A stretch of 64,000 nt of DNA from Leptospira ainazelensis (GCF_016918785.1 NZ_JAFFPT010000079.1:186001-250000), one strand, 5' to 3'; positions 28,493 to 44,131 are shown, counted from the first letter of the stretch. Translations and numbers: made by a program. Notes: a model not told the origin generated them from the letters alone.

Positions 28493-30418
28493 ATGGATCT
28501 TTATAAACCTTTCAAGTCACACACCCGCAGACTGTTTGTTCTTTTTATACTTCCAATTCTTTTGAATTTGTTCATATTGAATTGCTGGTCGAACGCCTTT
28601 TTCAAACCTCCGGTAGAATGTGTTGGAAATATAAACAATACGCTTTGTCCAAAAGAGAACTCCTTCGGCTTGATCTTAGCCGGCATTTTTGCCGGATTCT
28701 TATACGCCGAAAACGCAGTCACAGTTTCTAATTTAGTAAATTATTCTATTCTTCAGTCCGGATTTTTAGTGGGTAAGGCTCAAACTCCGGCGGTTTACGT
28801 TTCCTTAGACGACGCTCCCGGAGCCGTGGTTCCAGTTGATGGGCTTTCCAATTGGAGATATCAACTTCCGGCGCCGGCTGTAACGGGAACGTTTTGGAAA
28901 TTAGGAACAAAGCACAAAATTTCAGTAAAGGCTGTCGATGCTTTCGGAAACATTTTCGGAGAAAAAATCGTAAATGTGATCAAAGGAAACAATCGAGATA
29001 CAAACGGAGACGGTTATTCGGACGTGATTCTTTCGGTCTCTCCGAGCAATGCGGTCGTCGGCTACGGTCTTATTTTCTTAGGTCATGGAGATACGGGAAT
29101 GCCCTCTACCACACCGGACTCGATTCTTACAGACGGAGTTGCGGGAGGCACGTATTTCGGAGATCGAATCAGTGCAGGTGATTTTAACGGAGACGGTTAT
29201 GCGGATATGCTCATCGGCGCACAGGCCTCTCCCGCCTTCGGGACGATCGGAGCCGCATTTATTTTCCACAGCTCCGGTCAAGACGGGATTCTAAGTCGAG
29301 ATCTACAATCCGGCGGTTCGTACGACACTCTCATCCAAGGACAGAATGGAGGCGAAAGACTCGGCTCCATGGTGTTAGGTGGAGATGTAAACAACGACGG
29401 TTATGACGACGCAATTCTCACCTCTCCCTGGGCAAACGGTTTAGGATATATTTTTTACAGCCGGGGATCTTCCGGAATTCTTTCTAAAAACTTAGGCGCC
29501 GGTGCGTTAGCCGACATCAAATACTTAGGTGCGGCCGATAACTTCGGTTCGACGTCCAGCGTGGGAGATATCAACGGGGACGGATATATGGATCTCGTTA
29601 TAGGCGCCCCCGTTTTTAATACAAACCAAGGTAGAATTTATATTTATATTTCAAACGCGGGAACTCTTCCTCTTACGCCTCAATATTTGATTTCGCCTAA
29701 CGCACAATGTCCACCGGGCGGCGGATGTAATTACTCAGGATCCATAATTCAACTCGCGGACTTTAACGGAGATTCTTGTGCTGATCTCGCGGTGACGGCT
29801 TCAGGCTATGCGACGAACAGAGGACTCGTATTCGTTTATCATTCTAACTGTGGTTCCACAAATCCGTATTCGAATACTCCGAATACGACTTTGTTCGGGC
29901 CGGCGCTTTCAACGTGCAGCGCGGGAAACAACTGTAGTTTCGGCGCTTCGATGTCGGCCGGAGACGCCAATGGAGACGGTTTTGCAGATCTGCTCGTAAG
30001 CGCCACTCGAAGCTCCGCCAATTTTGGGAACGCCTATCTATTTCAAAGCGACGGTACGACCGGCATCGCGGGTGTAGACTTAGGTTCCGGAGGTTCCGCA
30101 AATGTAGTGTTTGGCGGAGAATCCGCCGGTTTGGATTTCGGATTTTTCGCGATCCTCCAGGATATAAACGGAGACGGTTTGTCCGATATCCTCCTCTCCG
30201 CACCGGATCCCATCGCGACGGGGGCCGCTCAAATCGGAAAAGGAAAGGTCCATTTTTTTAAGAACTCTCCCATGATCGGTCCGGGTAATCAGAATCTGAG
30301 TTCAGGTGGAACCGCTACGGCCACGCTGACTTATGCTAACGGTCTTTCTTTTGGAAATTCGGTCGCCTTTGATCAAATCGATATGTTCGAGTCGAACGTT
30401 TCGTTTCTTTTTCGTTAA
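28493..30418 (+). CDS. FG-GAP/VCBS repeat lipoprotein
   Basis: A 641-residue exported protein. A long signal segment ends LFILNC (about Cys 31), a plausible lipobox. Seven calcium-binding DxNxDGxxD-type loops recur: DTNGDGYSDV, DFNGDGYADM, DVNNDGYDDA, DINGDGYMDL, DFNGDSCADL, DANGDGFADL and DINGDGLSDI, spaced about 55-75 residues, as blades of an integrin-alpha-like beta-propeller. Residues 85-160 precede the propeller and look like an Ig-like strand region. It is probably a surface or periplasmic lipoprotein; a ligand cannot be predicted. Confidence 0.85.
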   Translation: MDLYKPFKSHTRRLFVLFILPILLNLFILNCWSNAFFKPPVECVGNINNTLCPKENSFGLILAGIFAGFLYAENAVTVSNLVNYSILQSGFLVGKAQTPAVYVSLDDAPGAVVPVDGLSNWRYQLPAPAVTGTFWKLGTKHKISVKAVDAFGNIFGEKIVNVIKGNNRDTNGDGYSDVILSVSPSNAVVGYGLIFLGHGDTGMPSTTPDSILTDGVAGGTYFGDRISAGDFNGDGYADMLIGAQASPAFGTIGAAFIFHSSGQDGILSRDLQSGGSYDTLIQGQNGGERLGSMVLGGDVNNDGYDDAILTSPWANGLGYIFYSRGSSGILSKNLGAGALADIKYLGAADNFGSTSSVGDINGDGYMDLVIGAPVFNTNQGRIYIYISNAGTLPLTPQYLISPNAQCPPGGGCNYSGSIIQLADFNGDSCADLAVTASGYATNRGLVFVYHSNCGSTNPYSNTPNTTLFGPALSTCSAGNNCSFGASMSAGDANGDGFADLLVSATRSSANFGNAYLFQSDGTTGIAGVDLGSGGSANVVFGGESAGLDFGFFAILQDINGDGLSDILLSAPDPIATGAAQIGKGKVHFFKNSPMIGPGNQNLSSGGTATATLTYANGLSFGNSVAFDQIDMFESNVSFLFR

Positions 30419-30853
30419 GGTTCGTTCGAGCAAGATTAGCCCATACGTTGAAGTTAAAAATCCGCCCTTCAAAACGATTACAATCGAGCGTCCATTCTTT
30501 ATAAAAATCTTCCGACATACGAAATAAATTATAACGTAAGAATGGAAAATTGAATTCATAATTTCTAATATTGATCATCCTAAATTTGGCTTGCAAACGT
30601 AAAACCGCTTGCAACACTCTAAGGAAGCCTTCAACAGAAGGCTGGAGTTTCTACAGATTTCGGTCCTTTCACGGCTTATGAGCTTTCCAACAAAAGGACC
30701 GTAGTTCAATTTCGATTGGAGTTCCTACGTTTTTGTGAACTCAGCGTCTCGTTTCCGTTGGCGCCGGGCAGGTTTTAGGACAGGCCCAAAAAGTTACCTC
30801 CAACACGAACTGTCTTTTTTCAAAAAAAATCTCAGAAAAGTAAAACTTCGAAT

Positions 30854-31045
30854 AGGAGTTCCTACATTTGAGACTTTTTACTTGCAAAAAATTAATTTTC
30901 TGATAGAGCAAACCCGGACCTTCCAGCGCCCAAAAAACTCAACGCATCGCTCCCGATGGGTCGCTTGCACTCAAATACACCGCTCCTTAAGGATCGCATC
31001 GCAGCGAGGGGTTTTCGTTTAATGGAAATTTTCGTTGTTACGACA
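30854..31045 (-). repeat. Dispersed non-coding element, copy A (reverse)
   Basis: Read on the minus strand it begins with TTTGTCGTAACAACGA, contains GAAAACCCCTCGCTGCGATGC (interrupted), AAACTCAACGCATCGCTC-type words and TTTGCTCTATCAGAAAATTA, and ends with GTAGGAACTCC. The same ordered landmarks occur in copies B (39.2 kb) and C (41.5 kb). Confidence 0.6.
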
Positions 31046-31260
31046 AATTCCTTTAAAGATTCAGGCACTTGTATGGGTAAGGATTATAAATCCGTTTGTG
31101 GAGGATCGCAGTTCAAAGTGAAGTCGGTTTTTCTTTCGAAGGTTCGAAGGTCGGTTCTCCGAGCATTCCGCCAAAAAATGACTCTCGACAAAAAACGAGT
31201 TTGCATTTTTCCAAAGTAAAAATCCTAAAACGAACGGACTTCAAGGAACATTTCTACTTG

Positions 31261-31862
31261 CGCTTAGGCGAACTTCGTATAAACCCACGACCTTTGACAA
31301 CGTTGCCGTGTCGGAACTCCGACGACAATGAGAGCGATTCCAGACAATCGTTTCTAAAATGGAAACAGAACCTGAAAGACGTTCCCCTTGCGCTTAGGCG
31401 AACTTCGTATAAACCCACGGCCTTTGACAACAGAGCCAGTGTCGGAACTCCGACGACAATGAGAGCAATTCCAGACAATCGTTTCTAAAATGGAAACAGA
31501 ACCTGAAAGCACGTTCCCCTTGCGCTTAGGCGAACTTCGTATAAACGCAACGACCTTTCACAACAGAGCCAGTGTCGGAACTACGACGACAATGAGACCG
31601 ATCCAGACAATCTTATCTAAAATAGAAACGAACTTCAAAGAACATTTCTACTTGCGCTTAGGCGAACTTCGTATAAACGCAACGACCTTTCACAACAGAG
31701 CCAGTGTCGGAACTCCGATGACAATGAGAGCAATTCCAGACAATCGTTTCCAAAATGGAAACAGAACCTGAAAGCACGTTCCCCTTGCGCTTAGACGAAC
31801 TTCGTATAAACGCAACGGCCTTTGACAACAGAGCCAGTGTCGGAACTACGACGACAATGAGA
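31261..31862 (+). repeat. Tandem array, five units of 130-133 bases
   Basis: Units start with CGCTTAGGCGAACTTCGTAT at 31261, 31391, 31523, 31655 and 31788 (the last has one change, TTAGACG). Each continues with AAAC, (G/C)ACCTTTGACAACAGAGCC-like sequence, GTGTCGGAACTCCGACGACA, then ATGAGAGC, AATCGTTTCTAAAATGG and ACGTTCCCCTTG or ACATTTCTACTTG linking to the next unit. Similarity between units is above nine in ten by eye. The array ends 15 bases from the ugd stop. Confidence 0.9.
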
Positions 31863-31876
31863 AGAAAACTCGAAAA

Positions 31877-33187
<1,311 letters not shown>

Positions 33188-33241
33188 ATTGAGAACCAGG
33201 ATTCCGGACTTTCCGGACTTAGAAAGAAAAATAAATCGAGA

Positions 33242-34437
<1,196 letters not shown>

Positions 34438-34441
<4 letters not shown>

Positions 34442-35186
34442 AGATGGTCCAAGATCACGGAATGAAATTTAGAACGGCAGAGAATTCCGATCGAAGGAAA
34501 TAGAATCAAATACGGAAGAAATTCCTTCCAGTGAAAAACTGGAACGAAGTCGTTTAACAAAACGAAACGAAAAATTTCCAGAGGAAAGTTGAGCGGATTC
34601 CAAACGTTGATCGAATGTAAAAAACCGGAAGACAAATAGAGAATCGGCAAAGACCAAAAGAAGAATTGGGAAATCAGCCGGATCAAAGGAGTGATGTCCC
34701 GAAGGATCACATTGGCCCTCGCCAAATAACCCTGCACAAAAGACAAAAGATAACCTACCGTAAACATCACAAAAATCGAAAGAGGGAATAAAAATACATT
34801 CAATTTTCCGAATACAATCAGAACGATCAGCACCGGTACCGCAGTCACCAAAAAATGAACGAGCATCTGAACGAATGGAATCCAGAGAAAAATCTCCGGA
34901 CCCAGAGGGGATCTTTTGATCAACTGCCGATTTTCGGTAAGAATGGAAGTTCCACGGATCATATATTCCTGAAGAGGAACCCAGAAAAGAAGACCGCTAA
35001 ACGCGTAGCCTATAAAGTCAACGGCGGATTCGGGATTCCCTTTGAGATGTAAGAATAAAAATACGATCGTGTAGATGAGAATGATGCTGAGGTTCTGGAC
35101 AAGCATCCAGGAGATTCCGAGAGCGCTTCCGGCAAATTGTAAGGCGTAATCTCTCCTTACTAAAATCCAAAGAATCGGTAAATTTT

Positions 35187-35193
<7 letters not shown>
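34438..35193 (-). CDS. Polysaccharide export ABC permease (Wzm-like)
   Basis: A 251-residue ABC-2 permease with six hydrophobic segments. RRDYALQFAGSALGISWMLV (20) at the start and FWVPLQEYMIRGTSILTENR (20) are typical of Wzm/KpsM proteins, as are RANVILRDITPLIRLISQF and the last NPLNFPLEIFRFVLL. It pairs with the overlapping Wzt-like gene. Its start overlaps the end of radC by 7 bases, linking it to the radC transcription unit. Confidence 0.9.
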
Positions 35194-35881
<688 letters not shown>

Positions 35882-35885
<4 letters not shown>

Positions 35886-36106
35886 ATCCGCTTCAGGTTG
35901 TTTTTACTCAGCTCAGACAGAGAATCTGCAAACCAGGTTCCCTGTTGAACTACTTCCCCTTCAAATGCTTCTTCCAGATAATCCGCGAAGGATTTCAGAT
36001 TGGACTCTCCCGCACGAGTTCTTTCCCTCCAATTAGGGCCAGCTCCTGCGAGACCACCGCGTTTTCTCTGATAATTAGCTGATTCTTGCAGAGATCGAAT
36101 GATCAT
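35882..36106 (-). CDS. Small basic protein coupled to radC, unknown
   Basis: A 74-residue frame whose stop overlaps the radC start as ATGA. It opens MIIRSLQESANYQRKRGG, with an Arg/Gly-rich middle (GAGPNWRERTRAGE) and a more acidic, probably helical end (FADYLEEAFEGEVVQQG). No family is recognised. The coupling and a good promoter with a LexA-like box 80-100 bases upstream make it a likely real gene, possibly DNA-damage controlled. Confidence 0.55.
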
Positions 36107-36184
36107 AGTCTTCTCTCCATTCTTATTAAATTAGACGACATAAACCGATAAAACCACAAATAATTCCACTTAACGGATATGTAT

Positions 36185-36213
36185 ATACTACTCAAAACAT
36201 TAGTAAATGTCAA
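36185..36213 (-). promoter_or_regulatory. Promoter of small ORF-radC unit
   Basis: On the minus strand TTGACA (36213-36208), a 17-base spacer and TAGTAT (36190-36185) form a near-consensus sigma-70 promoter about 80 bases before the small ORF's ATG. The spacer carries the inverted repeat annotated next. Confidence 0.65.
36189..36205. promoter_or_regulatory. LexA-like box, TACTCA-N5-TTAGTA
   Basis: A 6+5+6 inverted repeat with one mismatch to the perfect TACTAA-N5-TTAGTA repeat over the lexA start. It lies between the -35 and -10 boxes of the radC-unit promoter, the ideal place for a repressor. Assignment to LexA is inferred from the shared sequence. Confidence 0.55.
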
Positions 36214-36420
36214 CTAAAAACGCTCAATTTTTTAAAATCCTTCGATTTTAGAATCCAGAGCGATCTTGAGTAATAAAACCTGCGGTTTTCCTCCGTTTCT
36301 GTTCTTTATCTTAACTTTCCCCCCGGACAAAACGGTTGCATTTGGATTTTTTTTTAGAGGAACTTTCCTTTTTTTTCAAATTTTCGCCCCGAAGAATCGG
36401 ACCCGAGAACCGTTTTCGAT

Positions 36421-37410
36421 GTGGAGAAAATGCAAAACATATCCCTGGGAAAGGGAAAGAGTCCTGATCGGTTCCTAATTTTTATCCTTTTTTTGTTTTT
36501 GTCCTTCGCAAACCGATCGGAGACAAAATCGACGGAACATTCTCCCGAGTCTCTGAACCCGTTTTTCTTTTCCGCAAGACCCGATTCTTCCTTTGCGTTG
36601 GGAATTCTTGCGGAAGCAAAAAAAGAAAACCTTCCTTCTTACGGACTCAAACTTTCAGTTCCCATTCTTAAGGAGAATCCGAGACATCTCTGGAAGGGAA
36701 ATCTCCTCTATCAAAACGAAAGAATTCCGGAACGGGAAAATCGCTCGTTTCATAGGACGTTTTCCGGATTGGAATATTCTTATCTCCCTCATGAGAATCG
36801 ATTTTCTCTTTCTTGGTTTGCGGGTTGGGAAAGAGGAGAGATCGATCTTTTTGTTTTCGGGACACGTTTGGAAATTTCCGAAAAACAAGGAATTCAGATT
36901 TTCGGAAAACGCGGAGGAAATTTCGAGAACGTTTCGATTTTACTCCATTCCCCTTTGAAAAAGGAACTCGGACTTTTTTTAGGGGCTTCCCGGACTTGGA
37001 GCGGAACGATCGTTGAAGACCGGTTCTTTTTAGGAATCGGTTTTTCCTGGGATTCTTTTCAGGCTTCCGTTTCCGGAATCCGGGAAGAAGAGAATGAACA
37101 TTCTTTTTCTGGAATATTTGAGTTTCAGAATATTCCAGGCTCGACCGCGGTTTCAAAAAAGCCCGATCTTTCTCCGAAAAAGTTTCTTCCTCGGAAAAAA
37201 TATGCTCCGTTTGTTCGGTTTTCCTTTTCGGTTCAGGAACTTTTGTCGGCGGGATTTTCACTCGATTCTTCCTTGCGGATTTCCGGAAAAAGTTCCGGTT
37301 CGAGAGAAGAATTTTTTGAATGGATCGATTCTCTTTCGGAAAAGGAAAAAATCAAAATCCTCGTCCTTTTGAGAAAAAAGAATCCGAGTTTGAAAAAGGA
37401 AAAATTTTGA
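36421..37410 (+). CDS. Exported hypothetical, probable beta-rich surface protein
   Basis: A 329-residue protein starting at GTG 36421 or, less likely, ATG 36430. A hydrophobic segment FLIFILFLFLSFANRS looks like a signal peptide. The body has many alternating aromatic strands (GLEYSYLPHENRFSLSWF, RFFLGIGFSWDSFQASVSGI, 20) like an outer-membrane barrel or beta-propeller. The last 40 residues are charged and helical. No family recognised. It overlaps the next gene's start as TGATG, so the two are probably one functional unit. Confidence 0.65.
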   Translation: MEKMQNISLGKGKSPDRFLIFILFLFLSFANRSETKSTEHSPESLNPFFFSARPDSSFALGILAEAKKENLPSYGLKLSVPILKENPRHLWKGNLLYQNERIPERENRSFHRTFSGLEYSYLPHENRFSLSWFAGWERGEIDLFVFGTRLEISEKQGIQIFGKRGGNFENVSILLHSPLKKELGLFLGASRTWSGTIVEDRFFLGIGFSWDSFQASVSGIREEENEHSFSGIFEFQNIPGSTAVSKKPDLSPKKFLPRKKYAPFVRFSFSVQELLSAGFSLDSSLRISGKSSGSREEFFEWIDSLSEKEKIKILVLLRKKNPSLKKEKF

Positions 37411-38819
37411 TGTTTTCCTTTCGGACTCGCCGGGTCTCATTTCTTGAGATTATTATTCTTTTTGAATATTCTTCAATTCTACTTTATTTGAAAATTTTCC
37501 TAGCGACGATCGTTTTTTGTTCCCTCTTTTTTTCCCCTCTTTTTTCGGAAGAATCCAGGATCGGGGCTACTTTCGAAACTTACAATTCCCGTTATCTTCG
37601 AAACGAGAAGGAGAATTGGTTTTTCAAAACCTCCAATTGTCCGCTTAAACTCAAAAACCCGAGCAAGGAATTTCCTTTTTGTTGGTTCGGTTTTTTGGAA
37701 ACCAGGAACGGACGTCCGTTTTTTTCCGGTAAATGGGAGAACAAGTTTGTGAGAGCGAGTTTTGGCCATCGTTTTCGTCCTCTGGAGAATTTTTATTTTT
37801 TGAGAGACAACGACTTTTACACGGCCCTTCCCGAAATTGAACAGCCGATCCACCGTTCCGGATTCTTCCATTTGAAATTTGCGGACTGGGCCTTCGGTTC
37901 TTTTTATTCCGAAATAGAGGCTCGGAAACGGGGTGGTTATTTTTTTATTTCCCCCGGAAGAATATTCGAATTTGCTTATGCTCCGGAATTGGGAACTCAC
38001 TACGCGTCCTTCGATTTTAAATCGAAGAACTTTCGTCTTCCCGGTCCTAAGATCGTTTCTCGGATTCAAACTTTCGGAATCAAAAAAGAATGGGACGGAA
38101 CTTTTTATTCTTCGGTTTTTTCGGAACGTCTCGATGCGGAATTTAGAATTACGGGTTATCGCGGTAAAGGCCGGGATCTTTTTGCGATCGACCCCGATCG
38201 TACGGAACTGGACGGGAAGGCGTCTCTGGCGCGTTTTGGAATCACTTCTCATTCTTACTTTTCCTTGGAATGGATCCGCGCCTGGAAAAAAAATCTTTCT
38301 TCCGAAGAAAATTCTCCCTTTACCTCCTTGAATTCCGCGGAGCAGCCGGCTTCTACGGATTCTCAACGTTGGCAGAACGTAAGCGGAAAGGCTCCGCTTT
38401 ATTTCGGGGATGCAGGAGGAATTCTTTTTTCTCTTCGAAATTATTCTCAAGGCCCTTCGGAAACTTTGGGAAGAGGTCTTTACTACTCCTTTCAGAAAAA
38501 GAACTTTTCGATCGAGGCCGGTCAAGAATGGAGAACCAACGGAGATTCGATCTCCGAAGGAAAATGGTCTTTTCGTCTGGACGAATCCTGGAACTTGGAA
38601 GGGGCATTTTTATTTCAGAAGGAAGATAATCGGATGGATTCTCTTTTCGAGGCGAGGACCGCGAGAGACGAAACCAGTCTGATCTTTACGGATCGAAATT
38701 CTTCGTTTCGTCTGAGGCTTCTTTCGCCTTACGTCGCTTTTACGGTCAGTCATTCGCGAAAAAAGGATATCAAAAACGACGGGATCTGGATCAATCTTCA
38801 GGTGCAATTTCCTTTTTAG
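37410..38819 (+). CDS. Exported hypothetical, probable outer-membrane beta-barrel
   Basis: I start this 469-residue protein at the ATG that overlaps the previous stop (TGATG); an earlier in-frame start would only read through the neighbour. A long hydrophobic segment (about 14-48) ending LFSEES is a signal peptide. The rest is rich in Phe, Arg and alternating strands and ends WINLQVQFPF, with a terminal Phe as in many barrel proteins. Outer-membrane location is inference; no family is recognised. Confidence 0.65.
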   Translation: MFSFRTRRVSFLEIIILFEYSSILLYLKIFLATIVFCSLFFSPLFSEESRIGATFETYNSRYLRNEKENWFFKTSNCPLKLKNPSKEFPFCWFGFLETRNGRPFFSGKWENKFVRASFGHRFRPLENFYFLRDNDFYTALPEIEQPIHRSGFFHLKFADWAFGSFYSEIEARKRGGYFFISPGRIFEFAYAPELGTHYASFDFKSKNFRLPGPKIVSRIQTFGIKKEWDGTFYSSVFSERLDAEFRITGYRGKGRDLFAIDPDRTELDGKASLARFGITSHSYFSLEWIRAWKKNLSSEENSPFTSLNSAEQPASTDSQRWQNVSGKAPLYFGDAGGILFSLRNYSQGPSETLGRGLYYSFQKKNFSIEAGQEWRTNGDSISEGKWSFRLDESWNLEGAFLFQKEDNRMDSLFEARTARDETSLIFTDRNSSFRLRLLSPYVAFTVSHSRKKDIKNDGIWINLQVQFPF

Positions 38820-39703
38820 AACTTGCCGGAAAATCTGTCGAGCCGACAGAAACAAGGTACTGAGTTTCACAAAAAAAGTAGGAACTCCTATCCCAATACC
38901 TCGAAAAATGAAAGAATTCCATTTTGTAAAATTCTAATCTATCTCTTTGAATTTCCATAAATTACGGCGTATCGAATTTTTGCGGCTTCTCTGACCGCAG
39001 TTTTATCGTCCAGAATAGGATGTGAGAGTTCCCACATTTTTAGATTTTGGGATGGTTCTTTGACGGAATCAGTCTGGAGAAAAAAATTCATAAACCGCGA
39101 AAACGACGAATTTGTGGGAACTCCTTCGTTTTCCCACGACGAGTTTACCGGATATCGTATGTGATGTTTACAATTTTTTAAGAATAAACCGCTCAAAACG
39201 GATAACCTTACCCGCAAATTGTTTGAACCTTTAGAAAAGTCTGTCGTAACAACGACAAACCTCCGTGAAAAGGGCACGCGTCCCGCCCTGCGGCGCGATC
39301 CTTAGAGAGCGACGCATTGAGTTCAAGCGATCCTTAGAGAGCGACGCATTGAGTTTTTTGGGTAGAGGGGCGGGCTTTTGGGAAAACTCGCGGTCACTTT
39401 GCTCTATCACAAAATTATACTTTTTGAAAGTAGAATTCTCTCTCAGAGTTCTTGGTAGGAACTCCGACAAAAATTCACAGTGGAATCGTGTGGATTCTAA
39501 ATGGCTTTCGACTTATGGATAAGGTGATGCTCAAAAAGGAAGAATGTCTCTGATCATTTTTTTCGGACTTTAAATCCGTTGCAGACTTTTTTCGGTGAAA
39601 TCCTTTTCGGAAAAACGTAGGTTTTCCTTCTTTGCAGAAAGAAAACCTTTTGTGAATCGCCGAATTCTAATATTGAAAATCGAAGCGGAGGTTATCGATC
39701 CTT
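38820..39703. other. Intergenic region with repeat words
   Basis: About 880 bases. GTAGGAACTCC-type words occur near 38878, 39027 (reverse, GAGTTCCCAC), 39111 (GTGGGAACTCC) and 39455. Element copy B is annotated separately. No credible gene; the 112- and 79-codon minus frames run through repeats. Confidence 0.55.
39240..39470 (+). repeat. Dispersed non-coding element, copy B
   Basis: Starts TGTCGTAACAACGACAAACC, in which TGTCGT-AACA-ACGACA is a perfect inverted repeat. It contains two tandem GCGATCCTTAGAGAGCGACG units, TGGGAAAACTCGCGG, TTGCTCTATCACAAAATTAT, and ends GTAGGAACTCCGAC. The landmarks and their order match copies A and C. Confidence 0.65.
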
Positions 39704-40464
<761 letters not shown>

Positions 40465-40468
<4 letters not shown>

Positions 40469-41481
40469 GAAAAGATCTCCTGTCTAGAGGGGCTTACTGT
40501 AAAATCGATATCTCTTTTGTAACCTTTCCGGAACAAATAGTACCCTAGTGTAGCTACCATTGCCCCGTTGTCCGTACAATAAATTTTTTTCTTCGGGCTA
40601 AAAAGTTCCACAGAATTCTTTTCCGCCCAAGACTGCAATCGTTTCTGGAGAGTGGAATTGGCGAGCACCCCCCCTCCGGCAAAAACCCTTCGAATTCCCG
40701 TTTTTAAAACGGCTCGTTTGAGGTTTCTCTCCACAAGGTCAAAGGCGGAATTCTGAAAGTTCCAACAGATCTGTTCTTTGGAAATGTCCTTTTGTTTTTC
40801 GAGGAGGACCATCACGGCGGTCTTGAGTCCGCTGAAAGAAAAAGATATCTGATCCTGGGGAAGATTTCGTAAAAGAGGGGGAAGAACCGGTTTTTCATCG
40901 GGCTCCGGTTTGTATTCCGAGGCCTTTGCTTCTATGTAGGGACCGCCGGGATAGGGAAGATCCAAAAGCCCGGCCACCTTGTCAAAGGCTTCTCCGAGGG
41001 CGTCGTCCATCGTATCTCCCACGAGTTCCATTCTTCCAAATTCTTTCAGATTGTAAATTGCGGAATTTCCACCGGACAGGAGAAGACCGAGGACCGGGAA
41101 TTCTGCAGGAACTCCCTCTAAATGGAGAACGGCAAAGTGAGACTGAAGATGGCAGACCGGTAAGATCGGAGTTCCATAGACCATCTGAATACAACGGGCC
41201 ATCTGAGCTCCGACCATGAGAGATCCGGTCAAACCCGGAGAAGAAGTCACTGCGACATAGGAAAGATCTTCGAAGGTGATCTTAGCTTCCTCCATCGCCT
41301 CTTCCAAGAGAAGATTGATTTTTTCCAGGTGAGCGCGGGACGCAATCTCCGGGACGATTCCTCCGTAGGGTTTGTGCAGATCGATCTGGCTAAAAATCCG
41401 GAGGCTGAGCAATTCTTTCCCGTCGCGGACGATCCCGATCGAGGTCTCGTCGCAACTGGTTTCAATCCCCATTCCGATCAT
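40465..41481 (-). CDS. tsaD: tRNA N6-threonylcarbamoyladenosine synthase subunit TsaD
   Basis: A 338-residue ASKHA-fold protein: [16 protein letters not shown] at the start, [33 protein letters not shown] with the metal His-x3-His, [31 protein letters not shown] (20), and [12 protein letters not shown]. It transfers threonylcarbamoyl to A37 of ANN-reading tRNAs. The gene ends overlapping pssA, so the two are co-transcribed. Confidence 0.95.
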
Positions 41482-41520
41482 TGGAGCCCCCTACCCAGGA
41501 AAGAATTGAATCTTAGAAGA

Positions 41521-41676
41521 ACTGTCGTAACAACGACAAACCTCAGTGAAAGTCGCGCCCCCCACCCTGATCTTGGGTGGAGGGGTGCGGTGGCGGGAAA
41601 ACTCGGGAGACTTTTCTCTATCATAAAATCATAATTTTTACAAGCACAAAGTCCGCCTTTGTCGGAACTCCGACAA
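41521..41676 (+). repeat. Dispersed non-coding element, copy C
   Basis: In the 260-base gap upstream of tsaD. Starts CTGTCGTAACAACGACAAAC, has GGTGGCGGGAAAACTCGG and TTTCTCTATCATAAAATCAT, and ends GTCGGAACTCCGAC. A GC-rich inverted repeat (CCCACCCTGATCTTGGGTGG, 20, near 41561-41580) is specific to this copy. Confidence 0.65.
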
Positions 41677-41743
41677 GGATTCCGATCGAGATCGTTTCCC
41701 CTATCTCTTTTAATTTTCGGGTAAGGAAATTCCGATCATCGGT

Positions 41744-43412
<1,669 letters not shown>

Positions 43413-43450
43413 TCTGTCCGAAGTTTCAGTCGAGTTTCTTCCTCTGTCAA

Positions 43451-44061
43451 TCAGTAAATTCTATAGAGTCCGACAAGCTTTCCCATCACCACGGCCTTCT
43501 TGGTGCGGATCGGTTTGTATTTCGAGTTTCTCGCTTCAAGACGAATCTGATCCTGCTCTTTATAATATACTTTTAGAGTGGCTTCGTCTTCGATCAGGGC
43601 GACGATAATTTCTCCGTTTCGAGCAATGTCTCTTTTTTCTATGATCGCGATATCCCCGTCGTTGATCCCAGCATCGATCATAGAATCTCCCTGAACCCGG
43701 AGCGCGTAAGTCGGAACATTGGACCCCACCATTTCGTCCGGGACGGGAATGTAGGATTCGATATTTTCTTCCGCAAAGATCGGAAGACCGGCCGCCACCC
43801 GTCCAATCACGGGAATACTCGTAGCCTGAACGGGAAGAGATTCCATAGGACTCTGACGAATGAGTTCGATCGCTCTGGATTGGTTTTTCGCGGTTTTGAG
43901 ATAACCTTTTTTTTCGATCGCCTTGAGGTGATCATAGGCGCCCTTTGCAGTAATTCCGAACTCGTCTCCGATTTCCCGAATCGTCGGCGGAAAGCCGCGC
44001 TCTTTGATGATGGCAGTAATGAATGTGAGAACAGCCTGTTGCTTGTCTGTCAGGTCTTTCA

Positions 44062-44062
<1 letters not shown>
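43451..44062 (-). CDS. lexA: LexA repressor
   Basis: LexA of 203 residues from the ATG at 44062 (MKDLTDKQQAVLTFI); a TTG nine bases earlier would add MFS and is less likely. PPTIREIGDEFGITAKGAYD (20) is the DNA-binding helix region. GRVAAGLPIF is the Ala-Gly self-cleavage site, VQGDSMIDAGINDGD the Ser and LIEDEATLKVYYKE the Lys of the catalytic dyad. RecA-promoted cleavage induces the SOS response. A perfect palindrome sits on its own start codon. Confidence 0.95.
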
Positions 44063-44114
<52 letters not shown>

Positions 44115-44131
44115 ACGGAGGGGTAGTTTTT

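Larger units (their letters stand above)
30419..31876. other. Repeat-dominated intergenic region
   Basis: About 1450 bases between the FG-GAP gene and ugd without a credible gene. The right half is a five-unit tandem array and the middle holds a copy of a dispersed element in reverse orientation, both annotated separately. GGAGTTCCTAC words occur at about 30719 and 30854, with a variant GGAGTTTCTAC at about 30645. Open frames here translate repeats. Confidence 0.65.
36107..36420. other. Divergent intergenic region holding radC promoter
   Basis: About 315 bases. Its left third contains the minus-strand promoter and LexA-like box annotated separately. The right part is a T-rich run (36330-36380) before the plus-strand hypothetical gene. 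A 70-codon frame from 36266 overlaps the next gene in another frame and is rejected. Confidence 0.5.

Noticed and set aside
31096..31771. Open frames of 93-130 codons with repeated LRLGELRI words
   Set aside because: They are translations of the tandem DNA repeat; unit lengths near multiples of three keep frames open, and no start site or signal fits.
41340..41634. 101-codon plus-strand frame antisense to tsaD
   Set aside because: Shadow of tsaD continuing into a repeat element; no independent support.
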